A stretch of DNA of 64,000 bases from Vibrio sp. FE10 (lineage in GTDB: Bacteria; Pseudomonadota; Gammaproteobacteria; Enterobacterales; Vibrionaceae), in assembly GCF_030297155.1 (NCBI RefSeq), contig NZ_AP028068.1, forward strand, positions 558,001 through 622,000, read 5' to 3'. Positions within the stretch are counted from its first letter, which is position 1; each line of letters opens with the position of its first letter. The translations under genes were made by a program, and so were the position numbers. A model generated the notes under the pieces. The model was not told where the DNA came from and did not search any database. It saw only the letters and a list, made by a program, of their open reading frames with translations. Shown here piece after piece: positions 16,519 through 25,812 of the stretch.

Positions 16519-18930
16519 TTAACCTAAAATCACCTCGATGGTGTGCTCACCCGATGTAAATACCGGTGCTTTGTTGCCTGAAATTAGGTCACCATTCACC
16601 TTCATTTCAACCACACCTTTACACACGTTATTCGGGTTAGTGACATGAATATGATAAGTCGCACCACGGAACTGACGACGTACTTTGAACTCAGGCCATT
16701 CAGCCGGAATGCATGGGTCCACCAGCAAGCCATCCACTTCAGGGCGAACACCTAGAATCCATTGCGTACCCGCCACATATGTCCAAGATGATGTACCAGA
16801 AAGCCACGCATTACGTCCTAAACCGAACTGTTTGTGCTCGTCACCCAGAATGTTTTGTGGGTAGCAGTAAGGTTCAGATTCAAAGGTATCAATGTCATCG
16901 TTCTTAGAAGCCGGGTTGATTTGACGGTAGTACTCGTAAGCACGCTCGCCGTTGCCCATTTTAGCTTCTGCGATCATCACCCATGGGTTTGAATGCAAGA
17001 AGATGCCGCCGTTCTCTTTCGCACCTGGTGGGTACGTCGATACGCCACCTAACTGAGGATCAAAGCCGTTATAACCCGGAGTTGAAAGCTTGATGCCATT
17101 GGTGGTGTTCAGTTTGTTGTAAACCGAATCTAGTGCTTGCGTTGCACGTTCTTGAGTCGCGAAACCAGAAATTACAGGCCAACTTTGACCGTTGGTGTAG
17201 ATCTGCCCTTGCTCGTTCTTGTGAGAACCAATCGGCAAGCCCTGCTCATCAAAGTAACGAACAAACCATTCGCCATCCCAGCCGCATTCATTGACGGTGC
17301 TCTGCATCTGTTGGTACTGATCTTTAAACTTAGCCGTCAGTTGCGCTTCACCACGCAGCTCACACAAGTCCAACATGTCGAGCAATGCTTTGCCGTACAT
17401 GTTCGCCACCATCATCGATTCAGCACCCGTTGGCAGGTTCACCGTGTCATTCCAGTCAGCGAAACCCAATAACGGTAGACCGTGCTCACCAGTATTGGTG
17501 TAAGTAAACTCAATCGCGCGGCACAGGTGGTTCCAAACCGTTCCAGTTTCAACTGGGTTACCAGCTTTATCTTTTTGATAGAACGGGATCTCTTTATTCA
17601 AGAAGTCTGCATTGCCCGTTTCTTTCACATATTGAGTCACCGCATAGATGATCCACAGGTGATCATCGCCGTAGTAATCAGGGCGATCTTCTTCTTCACG
17701 CGAGTCACCCGCGTTCGCTTCCATTGTTGATGGGAAGAACTGATGCATCGCAGAACCGTTAGTGTTCTGAACAGACAACAGACGCTCAATGAACTCGCGC
17801 GCTTCTTCTGGCATGTGAGTAATCACGCCTAAAGTATCTTGCGAAGAATCACGGAAACCGATGCCACGAGCGCCATAGCCAAGCTGATACAGAGACAAGT
17901 AACGAGACCAGTTTTTGGTTGTGTGACACTGACGTGGGTTATGTACGTTAAGCATCGAGTTCATTGCTGGATCTGGCGTTTCAACCTGAACCGCTTGTAG
18001 GTAACCATCCCAATGTTCAGCCAGTTCAGCGAAAGCCGAATCGACCACTTGATGGTCACGATATTTAGCCAATAGAGGCAATGCTGCTTCTAGGCTCTCT
18101 TCCTGTGCGATTTGTACAATCGTACGTTCGGTCTGCTCTGGAGATAACCAACCTAGGCGTAGGTTAAGCGCACCAATATTGTCGCCACGCAAACACTCGG
18201 TGTTGCCTAGCTCATCATTATTTAGTGCTTCTGGCGCTGCCCATGTACCGTAGCCCAAATTACCTAAGAACGATTGGCGGTCACCATCAAAAGACGTCGC
18301 AGGGCGATCCGCTGTCATCAGGTTCACCGCATAATCGCGCTTCATAAAGGCGTACTGCTCAAGCACGGTATGACCCGACTCTTGCTGATGCGCTTTAAGC
18401 GTCATGGTTTGTGGCACCCAGTCCGCATTCAGTAGCTGTTTGAGCGCATCGAAGTGCGTGAATTCGTAAACAGGCACCACATCAACGTGCAGTGCTTTGT
18501 CTGAAATGTTGGTGACTTTGATGTCTTGTAGCAGTACTTGGTCAGCTTTTGGCACGAAGAAAGTCGCTTCACAACGCACACCAAAGGCTTCTGCAATGAT
18601 GGTGGTGTAAGACAAACCTGTGTGGTTTTCAAACTTATCCAACGGCTTCAAGGTTGGGGTGTAGAAAGGTGAGAATATTTCTACGTTGCCCGCTTCATCA
18701 CGTACCTTGAGGTACATGGTCGAGCCTTTGAAGTCTGAATTTGGCAGTTGAGCAATGTACTTGGTAATGCGGTTGAGTGCCGGATCGCCTTTACACAACA
18801 ACACGCCGCCGTTGCTATCTACAATGCCACCGAAATCTAATGTGCCCACGTAGTTACACCATTTGATCGGTGTGCACGGCGTGGTTGCTACGTATTCTTT
18901 GTTTTTATCGTCAAAATATCCGAATTTCAT
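16519..18930 (-). CDS. GH94-family disaccharide phosphorylase
   Basis: About 803 residues, an inverting phosphorylase of the cellobiose phosphorylase family that would split a beta-linked gluco-disaccharide with phosphate to glucose 1-phosphate plus glucose, saving ATP. Family marks are the N-terminal MKFGYFDDKNKEYV, the GIGFRDSSQDTLG block and the catalytic-Asp motif GFADWNDTVNLP (about 489-500). The sequence does not tell cellobiose from laminaribiose or a related sugar, so no symbol is given. The start is placed at the second of two adjacent ATGs (18930, alternative 18933), behind aggga; longer reading frames add an unlikely hydrophobic leader. It is last in the importer operon, 96 bases after the ATPase gene. 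A hairpin (18945-18967) sits just before the ribosome site and could tune translation. Confidence 0.88.
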   Translation of the reverse strand: MKFGYFDDKNKEYVATTPCTPIKWCNYVGTLDFGGIVDSNGGVLLCKGDPALNRITKYIAQLPNSDFKGSTMYLKVRDEAGNVEIFSPFYTPTLKPLDKFENHTGLSYTTIIAEAFGVRCEATFFVPKADQVLLQDIKVTNISDKALHVDVVPVYEFTHFDALKQLLNADWVPQTMTLKAHQQESGHTVLEQYAFMKRDYAVNLMTADRPATSFDGDRQSFLGNLGYGTWAAPEALNNDELGNTECLRGDNIGALNLRLGWLSPEQTERTIVQIAQEESLEAALPLLAKYRDHQVVDSAFAELAEHWDGYLQAVQVETPDPAMNSMLNVHNPRQCHTTKNWSRYLSLYQLGYGARGIGFRDSSQDTLGVITHMPEEAREFIERLLSVQNTNGSAMHQFFPSTMEANAGDSREEEDRPDYYGDDHLWIIYAVTQYVKETGNADFLNKEIPFYQKDKAGNPVETGTVWNHLCRAIEFTYTNTGEHGLPLLGFADWNDTVNLPTGAESMMVANMYGKALLDMLDLCELRGEAQLTAKFKDQYQQMQSTVNECGWDGEWFVRYFDEQGLPIGSHKNEQGQIYTNGQSWPVISGFATQERATQALDSVYNKLNTTNGIKLSTPGYNGFDPQLGGVSTYPPGAKENGGIFLHSNPWVMIAEAKMGNGERAYEYYRQINPASKNDDIDTFESEPYCYPQNILGDEHKQFGLGRNAWLSGTSSWTYVAGTQWILGVRPEVDGLLVDPCIPAEWPEFKVRRQFRGATYHIHVTNPNNVCKGVVEMKVNGDLISGNKAPVFTSGEHTIEVILG

Positions 18931-19026
18931 CATCACTATCCCTAGCCCCTCCCAAATCAGGAGGAGCCAAAACAATTTGTCGTAAGTTGGTTGGTGTCAG
19001 CTCAATGGCAGATTTGCATTGACTGA

Positions 19027-20118
19027 CTAGCTCGCTAGCGAGTTCTCACTCAGTGCATCGAACAAGTGGAAAGCATCCAAATCCAAGTAAAGCGTCAGAT
19101 CTTTTACATCCACTTCAGCCGCTTGGGTTTCAACCATCAGCGGTTGACCGCCAATTTCTGTTTTCAGAAGAATGCTTGCGCCAAGCAGTTCCTTGTCTTT
19201 GATTTTCACAGGAAATGGCAGTACGCGGTCATGGTCAACTTGCTCGGCACGTAGGTGAATGTCTGTTGGACGAACACCAAAATGCAGCGCTAGGTTCTTA
19301 GACGCCAGAGACTTAAAACGCTCAGGCAGTGGGATATGAACATCGCCGATTTCAACGAAGTACTCGCCTTCTTTTTCAATCAGTTTTGCTTCCAACATGT
19401 TCATTGATGGGTTACCAATGAATTGCGCGACAAACTTGTTTGCAGGACGTTGGAACACCTCGGTTGGCGTGCCGACTTGAGCAACATATCCGTCTTTCAA
19501 GATCACAATACGATCCGCTAATGTCATCGCTTCGATCTGATCGTGGGTTACGTAGATCGTGGTGGTTTTTAGTTCGCGATGTAGATGTTTGATCTCTTCA
19601 CGCATCACGCCACGAAGTTTTGCATCTAGGTTAGATAACGGCTCATCAAACAAGAAAACCTTAGGCGTACGAACCATCGCACGGCCCATTGCCACACGCT
19701 GACGCTGACCACCAGAAAGCTCTTTCGGCTTACGGTTCAGTAAAGGATCAAGCTCTAGCATTTTCGCCGCTTTTAACACTTCTACGTCGATTTCTGCTTT
19801 TGGCATGCCCTTCAGTTTTAGCGCAAAGGCGATGTTCTCGTACACCGTCATGTGCGGGTACAGTGCGTAGCTTTGGAATACCATCGCCAAGTCACGATCT
19901 TTAGCATCGACTTTATTCATCAGCTTGCCGCCAACCACGATGTCACCAGAGCTGATGCTTTCAAGGCCAGCAAGCATACGTAGCGTTGTCGATTTACCAC
20001 AGCCAGATGGGCCAAGGAAAACCACGAACTCACCGTCTTCAACCGTAAAATCAAACTCTTTGACGACTTCAACATCACCGAATGATTTTTTGATGTTCTT
20101 AAATTCTACTTTAGCCAT
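19027..20118 (-). CDS. Sugar ABC transporter ATPase (MalK/UgpC/MsmK type)
   Basis: A 363-residue ATPase that powers the importer encoded upstream. It has Walker A GPSGCGKSTTLRM, signature LSGGQRQR, Walker B VFLFDEPLSNLDAKLR, a switch His in YVTHDQ, and a C-terminal MalK-like regulatory beta domain (from about 235) ending with VRPTDIHLRAE and strands typical of the TOBE fold. The ATG overlaps the GH1 stop codon by one base (TAATG), so translation of the two is likely coupled. The position between GH1 and GH94 ties it to beta-glucoside import. Confidence 0.93.
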   Translation of the reverse strand: MAKVEFKNIKKSFGDVEVVKEFDFTVEDGEFVVFLGPSGCGKSTTLRMLAGLESISSGDIVVGGKLMNKVDAKDRDLAMVFQSYALYPHMTVYENIAFALKLKGMPKAEIDVEVLKAAKMLELDPLLNRKPKELSGGQRQRVAMGRAMVRTPKVFLFDEPLSNLDAKLRGVMREEIKHLHRELKTTTIYVTHDQIEAMTLADRIVILKDGYVAQVGTPTEVFQRPANKFVAQFIGNPSMNMLEAKLIEKEGEYFVEIGDVHIPLPERFKSLASKNLALHFGVRPTDIHLRAEQVDHDRVLPFPVKIKDKELLGASILLKTEIGGQPLMVETQAAEVDVKDLTLYLDLDAFHLFDALSENSLAS

Positions 20119-21467
20119 TATCTGTTCTCCTCAGCGCGCTCTTGAAGCATGTTTCGGTACGCAATTGCGCTCTGTTTCAATGTTCTTTCTTGGGTGGTGT
20201 AGTCAACATGGACAATGCCGAAACGCTGGCAGTAACCGAATGCCCACTCAAAGTTATCCATCAGGCTCCAAGCGAAGTAACCGTCGACTTTCACACCCGC
20301 TTCAACCGCGTTGTGAACCGCTTCGATATGACCTTGGAAATAGCGAACTCGTTGCTCGTCCATCACCTGTCCGTTAACACGCTCGTCGTTACCTGCAGCA
20401 CCGTTCTCTGTGATGTAGATAGGTGGCATATTTTCGTAACGAGCATCCAGTCTTACTAATAAATCGGTTAAACCTTGCGGGTTGATCTCCCAGCCGATGT
20501 AAGTGTGTTCAGCGTCAGTTTGTTTCACCGATTCAATATCGCCGTTCTCATTAAAGCGAGCGACATTGCGTGTGTAGTAGTTGATACCGATGTAGTCGAC
20601 TGGAGCACTGATGATGTCTAAGTCACCTTCAAGGATCATCGGCATGTTCATCGCTTGGCGTTCCACCACTAACTGTGGGTACTCGCCTTTTAATACTGGG
20701 TCAATGAACCAGTGGTAGTTCTCGGCTTCGCAGTAGTCTGCTGCCGCTTGGTCTTGTGGCGTCAGCGGGTAAGCTGGCGTCGCGTTGAATACCACACCAT
20801 GCTTAGCATGAGGCGCATTGTTACGAAGAATCGGCATTGCCAAACCGTGTGCCAACATTAGGTGGTGAGACGCTAGGTAGCCCTCTTTTTCACCCTTGAT
20901 ACCTGGTGCATGTTCGCCCCAGCGGTAGCCTAGGAATGCAGACACAAATGGTTCATTGAGCGTGGTGTACACGTCGATGTTGTCACCAAAGTATTTGCTC
21001 ACCACTTCTGCGTATTCTGCGAATTTGTAAGACGTTTCACGGTTTAGCCAGCCGCCTTTATCTTCAAGGTATTGCGGTAGATCCCAGTGATACAGCGTCA
21101 CATACACCTTCATGCCACGAGCATGACACTCATCGATGATCTGACCGTAAAACTCTAGGCCTTGCTGATTCACTACACCGTCTTGCGGCAGGATACGTGG
21201 CCATGCAATAGAGAGACGGTAAGCATCAACGCCTAAGCCTTGAATCATCTCGATATCTTGTTGCCATAAATGGTAGTGATCACACGCCACATCACCATTG
21301 TCGCCGTTATCGACCTTGCCCGGCTTCTTACAGAAAGTGTCCCAGATAGACGGTGTACGACCGCCCTCTTCAACGCCGCCTTCAATTTGGTATGAAGATG
21401 TCGCGACACCGAATACAAATTCCTTACTGCGTAACTTTGAATCACTTGGAAGTTGATATTTATTCAT
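20118..21467 (-). CDS. GH1 beta-glucosidase
   Basis: A 449-residue cytoplasmic retaining beta-glycosidase of family GH1. The general acid/base is Glu172 in TLNEPF and the nucleophile is Glu354 in YITENGAA. The N-terminal FVFGVATSSYQIEG and the glycone-binding stretch SLMDNFEWAFGY near the C-terminus are typical. No signal peptide, so it acts on imported di- or oligosaccharides, releasing glucose. It sits inside the importer operon between the second permease gene and the ATPase gene. Together with GH94 it offers hydrolytic and phosphorolytic routes for the same or related substrates. Confidence 0.95.
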   Translation of the reverse strand: MNKYQLPSDSKLRSKEFVFGVATSSYQIEGGVEEGGRTPSIWDTFCKKPGKVDNGDNGDVACDHYHLWQQDIEMIQGLGVDAYRLSIAWPRILPQDGVVNQQGLEFYGQIIDECHARGMKVYVTLYHWDLPQYLEDKGGWLNRETSYKFAEYAEVVSKYFGDNIDVYTTLNEPFVSAFLGYRWGEHAPGIKGEKEGYLASHHLMLAHGLAMPILRNNAPHAKHGVVFNATPAYPLTPQDQAAADYCEAENYHWFIDPVLKGEYPQLVVERQAMNMPMILEGDLDIISAPVDYIGINYYTRNVARFNENGDIESVKQTDAEHTYIGWEINPQGLTDLLVRLDARYENMPPIYITENGAAGNDERVNGQVMDEQRVRYFQGHIEAVHNAVEAGVKVDGYFAWSLMDNFEWAFGYCQRFGIVHVDYTTQERTLKQSAIAYRNMLQERAEENR

Positions 21468-21484
21468 TGTTATAACCCTTAAAC

Positions 21485-22378
21485 CTAACCTTTAACTGCG
21501 CCGGACGTTAAACCACTGATCATCTGTTTCGATGCGAACAAGTAAGTAATCACGAGCGGTAAAATAGAAATTGTGGTGCCTAGCATTACCGCGCCCCATG
21601 GCGTATTCGGAATGCCTTGAACACTTCGTAGTGCTTGTGTAATCACATAGTTATCTGGATTGTTTAGCACCACGAGAGGCTGCATAAACATGTTCCAGAA
21701 GAAAACGAACTGAACGATAGCCAGTGTTGCGAGTGCAGGCTTCATAAGTGGCAGTACCACACTCCAGTACGTTCTGAACTCACCCGCACCATCCAATTTC
21801 GCTGCTTCAAGTAGCTCTTTTGGAATCGATGCAATCACGTGCTGACGCATCAAAAAGATACCAAACGGTGTGGTGGTGAATGGTAGCCATACCGCCATGT
21901 GGTTATCCAGCAAGCCTAGGAATTTCACGATCATGAAGTAAGGGATCAAGCTAAGCACAGGCGGAATCGCCATTGAACCAACCAGCATGCCGAACAACAC
22001 GTTCTTACCGCGGAACTTAAACACAGCAAACGCGTAACCACCCATGCTACAAAACAGCAGCGAGATGGTGGTGCCTAAGAAAGCCACGTAAATCGAGTTA
22101 AACATCGCTTTCCAAAACGGCATGATTTCAAGCAGTTTTGCGTAGTTAATCGCCAAGCTATCGCCAATTGCGAAGCTAATGCCCGTACCGAAAATTTCAG
22201 AACGGTCACGAGTTGATAGCAGTGCCGACCATACAAATGGAAAGACTGTAATTAGCGCTGAAACAACCAGTAAGATACCTAGCATGACCATCAAGATCTT
22301 AGTCAGAATGTACATGCTGCGTTCGCTTGGCATCAGTCCACTTAGTGGTGAGGTATTTGTCTTAATTGATGTCGACAT
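21485..22378 (-). CDS. Sugar ABC transporter permease, MalG-like
   Basis: A 297-residue inner-membrane permease with six predicted helices and the ATPase-docking EAA loop EAAKLDGAGEFRTYWSVVLP near residue 195. It would pair with the MalF-like permease encoded one base upstream to form the translocation pore for a gluco-oligosaccharide. The C-terminus (QMISGLTSGAVKG) is the usual end of MalG-type subunits. The gene follows its neighbour with a 1-base gap and precedes GH1 by 17 bases, consistent with one operon. Confidence 0.93.
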   Translation of the reverse strand: MSTSIKTNTSPLSGLMPSERSMYILTKILMVMLGILLVVSALITVFPFVWSALLSTRDRSEIFGTGISFAIGDSLAINYAKLLEIMPFWKAMFNSIYVAFLGTTISLLFCSMGGYAFAVFKFRGKNVLFGMLVGSMAIPPVLSLIPYFMIVKFLGLLDNHMAVWLPFTTTPFGIFLMRQHVIASIPKELLEAAKLDGAGEFRTYWSVVLPLMKPALATLAIVQFVFFWNMFMQPLVVLNNPDNYVITQALRSVQGIPNTPWGAVMLGTTISILPLVITYLFASKQMISGLTSGAVKG

Positions 22379-22379
22379 C

Positions 22380-23366
22380 TTAATGTTCCCCTAAGCCTTT
22401 CTTACCGAAGAGTAAAAATTGAACCAATGTACAAGTCGCGATGAGTGCAAACAGTAACCATGAGATAGCTGACGCTGTGCCCATTTCTAGCCATTCCCAA
22501 CCCACTTTGTAGAGGTACATCGAGATAGTTAAACCAGACTGGCCAGTACCACCAGTACCGCGCGTGAGTACAAACGGTTCTTCAAACATCTGCAGGTTAC
22601 CGATGATGGTCATCGTGATAGCAAAGAAGATGAATGGACGAATCATTGGTAGTGAAATGTTCCAGAAGCGGCGGAAGGCATTCGCACCATCCATACGTGC
22701 AGCTTCTAAAATGTCTTTAGGAATCGTCATTAAACCTGTGGTGTAAAGAACGATGTTAAAGCCGGTGTATTTCCAGAAAACCATGATTGCGATAGACGGC
22801 TTCACCATAGTGGCATCGTCTAACCAACGGATTGGTTGAAAATCATTTACCCAAGCGAATGCCCAACCAAACAACGTGCTATCAGCCAGTGCCATCAACG
22901 TTTGGTTAATAATTCCTGAGTTAGGAGAATACATATTGAAGAAAATCAGTGACGCTGCGACCGTTGAAGTAATAAACGGTAAGAAGTAAGCCGATGTTAG
23001 CCAGTGACGCATACGGTCACCCATTGATACCAACATGTAAGCCACTGGAATAGCGACTAGGTGTTGAGCCACACCCGATGTAACAGCTAGCCAAAGCGTG
23101 TTCTTCAACGAACGCCATAGCCATGGGTCAGTCAAGGCAATGTGATAGTTCTCAAAACCAACGAACTGCATTGCATCCATGCCCTTTACCGGGTTCCACT
23201 CATGGAACGACAGGTAAACAGAGAACAACAGCGGGAAGACCCCAAATACAGAGAAAATGATCAGAAACGGTAGAAGAAATCCATACGGTGTAAGCGCTTT
23301 CAAATTTAGACGAGAAAAAAGGCTTGGTTCCGAAGGTTCTATCGTTGTGCTCGCTGCATGATTCAT
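22380..23366 (-). CDS. Sugar ABC transporter permease, MalF-like
   Basis: A 328-residue inner-membrane permease with about six helices and the EAA loop EAARMDGANAFRRFWNISLP near residue 225. It is first of the two permease genes and is separated from the binding-protein gene by 68 bases that include a hairpin with U-run. It lacks the large periplasmic insert of enterobacterial MalF, as is usual for oligosaccharide importers of this class. Confidence 0.92.
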   Translation of the reverse strand: MNHAASTTIEPSEPSLFSRLNLKALTPYGFLLPFLIIFSVFGVFPLLFSVYLSFHEWNPVKGMDAMQFVGFENYHIALTDPWLWRSLKNTLWLAVTSGVAQHLVAIPVAYMLVSMGDRMRHWLTSAYFLPFITSTVAASLIFFNMYSPNSGIINQTLMALADSTLFGWAFAWVNDFQPIRWLDDATMVKPSIAIMVFWKYTGFNIVLYTTGLMTIPKDILEAARMDGANAFRRFWNISLPMIRPFIFFAITMTIIGNLQMFEEPFVLTRGTGGTGQSGLTISMYLYKVGWEWLEMGTASAISWLLFALIATCTLVQFLLFGKKGLGEH

Positions 23367-23382
23367 AGTAACGACCTCTTAG

Positions 23383-23410
23383 AAAAAGGAAGCGCGGTCT
23401 CCACGCTTCC
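23383..23410 (-). terminator. Attenuating hairpin between binding-protein and permease genes
   Basis: In minus-strand RNA bases 23401-23410 pair with 23388-23397 in a 10-bp stem (one G-U) with a 3-base loop, followed by five U. It lies between the binding-protein stop (23435) and the permease start (23366) inside an otherwise continuous operon. Partial termination here would give more binding protein than permease, as seen in malE-malF systems. Confidence 0.72.
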
Positions 23411-23434
23411 TCACTTACTTAAAGTAATAACAAA

Positions 23435-24682
23435 TTAAAGATTACGCGTACGACGCTTGATTAGACGCTCTGCCTCTTCAAGCGCAATCTTGATGTCTTT
23501 GCCTTCATCAAGTACTTCCATCAATGCGTTCTCTAGAATAATAGAACGTGCAACGTGGTCGCCTTGAGCCGGAGAGACTGGCTTGATGTTTTGCGCAACT
23601 TCAGCAAATAGAAGACGGGCTTTCTGTCCACCTAGGAACTCCATCTCTTCTTGGAACAACTCATCGTCATACGTGGTTACGTTCGCAGGGAAAGCGGCAA
23701 TCGTTTCGAAGTGCTTAAGCTGTACGTCACGGTCAGTCGTCATGTATTCGATAAGAGCCCAAGCTTCATCTGGGTTGTCTGATTGAGTTGGGATAGATAG
23801 GAATGAACCGCCCCAGCTGCCGTAGATACCATCAGGTAGGTTTTCTACTGCCCACTTACCTTTGGTTTCAGGAGCAATCCAGTTGTTTAGGTGACCAAGT
23901 AGCCAAGCGCCAGAAAGTTGAGTTGCAAATGTGCCGTTGCGGAAGCCTTCGTACCATTCGTTAGACCAAGCCAGAATACGACCGTCTAAGCCTTTGTCGC
24001 GGATCTCTTTTGCTACTTCAAAAGCGTGAACAAAACGCTCTGATGTCACAACTGGGTTGCCATCATTATCGAAGTAAAGACCTTCACCTTCAGGAACAGT
24101 GGTGAAGATAATCGCTTGTGCAACGTCAGCTGCTGAAGCGATAAGTTGGACGTTTTGCTCTTTCAGTTTTTCACCAGCGGCGATGTATGAATCCCAATCT
24201 TTGATTGCTTCTTCTACATCAATGCCCGCTTTTTCAAATACATCAGTGCGGTAGTACATAACACCAGGACCTAGATCCACAGGAATACCGTACATGTTGC
24301 CATCAGCGCCTTTGCCTTGTGCCCACGCGTAAGGTGCAAATCGTTCTTCGTACTTATCTGCACCGTAGTTTTCAGACAGGTTAACTAGGCCGCCAGAACC
24401 CACGAATGGACCAATTTTCTCGACATCCACAACAATCACATCACCCGCACCAGAGCCCGTTGCAAGGTTCGTCGTCAGTTTCGTGTGGTGGTCACCATGG
24501 TTGTTCATTAGGTAGTCAACTTTGATACCCGTTTCCTTTTCGAAATCAGGCAGTAATACCTTCAGGCTGCTATCGAAATCAGGGAAACCGTCGAAACGAA
24601 TTTCTTTGTCGGCTGCGTTCGCAGCTGTTGTACCTAATCCTAAAGCAACCGCGCATGAAAGCGCTAAGGTCTTAAATTTCAT
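23435..24682 (-). CDS. Sugar ABC transporter substrate-binding protein
   Basis: A 415-residue periplasmic solute-binding protein of the MalE-like cluster. Residues 1-23 are a signal peptide (hydrophobic core ALSCAVALGLGT, cut after ANA). The mature protein starts DKEIRFDGFPDF and has the two-lobed family pattern, with the GSWGGSFLSIPTQSDNPDEA segment near residue 290. It should bind the gluco-oligosaccharide passed by the LamB-like porin. The gene starts 18 bases after the LacI stop and is followed by an attenuating hairpin. Confidence 0.93.
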   Translation of the reverse strand: MKFKTLALSCAVALGLGTTAANAADKEIRFDGFPDFDSSLKVLLPDFEKETGIKVDYLMNNHGDHHTKLTTNLATGSGAGDVIVVDVEKIGPFVGSGGLVNLSENYGADKYEERFAPYAWAQGKGADGNMYGIPVDLGPGVMYYRTDVFEKAGIDVEEAIKDWDSYIAAGEKLKEQNVQLIASAADVAQAIIFTTVPEGEGLYFDNDGNPVVTSERFVHAFEVAKEIRDKGLDGRILAWSNEWYEGFRNGTFATQLSGAWLLGHLNNWIAPETKGKWAVENLPDGIYGSWGGSFLSIPTQSDNPDEAWALIEYMTTDRDVQLKHFETIAAFPANVTTYDDELFQEEMEFLGGQKARLLFAEVAQNIKPVSPAQGDHVARSIILENALMEVLDEGKDIKIALEEAERLIKRRTRNL

Positions 24683-24700
24683 GTTCTATCCTTAATATTT

Positions 24701-25708
24701 TTATAGGGTAACTGGTAAATCCGATACCGAGTTTCTAGTGACCAACGTCGGCAGCAATTTAAAGTTCACGTCATGTTTTATTTTTTTTAGCTTTTGTAGA
24801 GTGAGCTGCACTGCTTCAATGCTCATCTCTTCAATTGGGAAATTAATGGTGGTCAAACTAGGGGTCAGATAACGCGCGAAGATGGTGTTATCGAAGCCCA
24901 CCAACGAAACGTCTCTCGGTACAGAGAGTCCTTCTTCGTGTAACACTTCGAAAGCGCCAAATGCCATGTGATCGTTCGAAGCAAACACCGCCGTAAATCG
25001 ACACTTACGGTTAATGAGCTTTTTCATGGCACTCACTCCAGTCTCTTCAGTAAACCCTGCTTCTGAGACCAAAGCTTCATCGTACGGCACACCCGCTTCT
25101 TCCAACGCCTTTCGATAACCTTGCAAACGCCCCCTCGCATCTGCTTTATCTAATGGCCCGGTAATGCACGCGATATCTGTATGTCCCTTTTGCAATAGAT
25201 ATTGAGTAGCGAGTAGCCCCCCGACTTCGTTATCAATATCAATGCAACTCATCGCCATTTCTGGGATGAAGCGGTTAATCAAAACCACAGGGGTCCCCTG
25301 TTCTTCCAATTCAATTAAGTAATCATCACTGAGCAGTTGGGTATGAAGAATTAAGGCATCGACTCGACGACCTAATAAAAACTCCACGGACTCGCGCTGC
25401 CCTTGTTCCGTATTTGAACCTGCTGTTACCACTGCGTGATAACCAAAGCGGCGTAGGTTCTCTTCTAGACAATGAAGGATGCCGGAGTAAAACGAGCCAC
25501 CCAATTCCGGTACAACAATCCCAATGCTGCCAGTTCGACTCGAAGCCAAGGCCTGAGCAATCGAATTCGGGCGATACCCCAACTCCTTGATCGCTTTTTC
25601 TACTTTTAGCTTCTTGTCATGACTGACTCGGCTAGTGCCATTAATGACCCTAGACACCGTCGCCTGAGATACACCTGCGTGTTCTGATACGTGTTTAATT
25701 GTTGCCAC
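24701..25708 (-). CDS. LacI-family regulator of the importer operon (second)
   Basis: A 335-residue repressor, first gene of the importer operon. Its helix-turn-helix reads TIKHVSEHAGVSQATVSRV (residues 3-21), followed by the hinge RPNSIAQALASSRTG and an effector-binding domain with a conserved DNEVGG segment. A LacI-type palindrome lies 24 bases before its start codon and two related ones occur at 25832 and 29886, so it probably represses itself, the importer operon and the porin until an inducer sugar arrives. That assignment rests on position; the other LacI gene could also read these sites. Confidence 0.92.
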   Translation of the reverse strand: MATIKHVSEHAGVSQATVSRVINGTSRVSHDKKLKVEKAIKELGYRPNSIAQALASSRTGSIGIVVPELGGSFYSGILHCLEENLRRFGYHAVVTAGSNTEQGQRESVEFLLGRRVDALILHTQLLSDDYLIELEEQGTPVVLINRFIPEMAMSCIDIDNEVGGLLATQYLLQKGHTDIACITGPLDKADARGRLQGYRKALEEAGVPYDEALVSEAGFTEETGVSAMKKLINRKCRFTAVFASNDHMAFGAFEVLHEEGLSVPRDVSLVGFDNTIFARYLTPSLTTINFPIEEMSIEAVQLTLQKLKKIKHDVNFKLLPTLVTRNSVSDLPVTL

Positions 25709-25731
25709 TCAAACCTCGATACTTCATTAGC

Positions 25732-25747
25732 TTGTAACCGCTTACAA
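25732..25747. promoter_or_regulatory. LacI-type operator O1
   Basis: TTGTAACCGCTTACAA is palindromic at 14 of 16 positions and carries the central CG of LacI/GalR operators. It sits 24 bases before the second LacI gene and just downstream of a -10-like taataat on the minus strand, a repressing position. Confidence 0.8.
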
Positions 25748-25778
25748 AACGATTATTAAAGAAAGGCGTCTTGGTTGG

Positions 25779-25794
25779 AGTGAGTGTCATCACA
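25779..25794. promoter_or_regulatory. CRP-like site
   Basis: AGTGAGTGTCATCACA matches TGTGA-N6-TCACA at 9 of 10 defined positions. It lies between the LacI gene and a divergent small ORF, where CRP could activate either promoter. Catabolite control of the sugar operon is inferred. Confidence 0.6.
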
Positions 25795-25812
25795 CTAAAC
25801 TTGGAGGCAAAA

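Noticed and set aside
16519..18930. Assigning the GH94 enzyme as cellobiose or chitobiose phosphorylase
   Set aside because: Motifs place it in the family but do not separate substrates; chitobiose is unlikely given the glucosidase neighbours, but the rest stays open.
19031..19045. The palindrome ctcgctagcgag at the end of the sugar ATPase gene as an operator
   Set aside because: It lies inside the last codons, lacks the other operators' consensus and is short enough to be chance.
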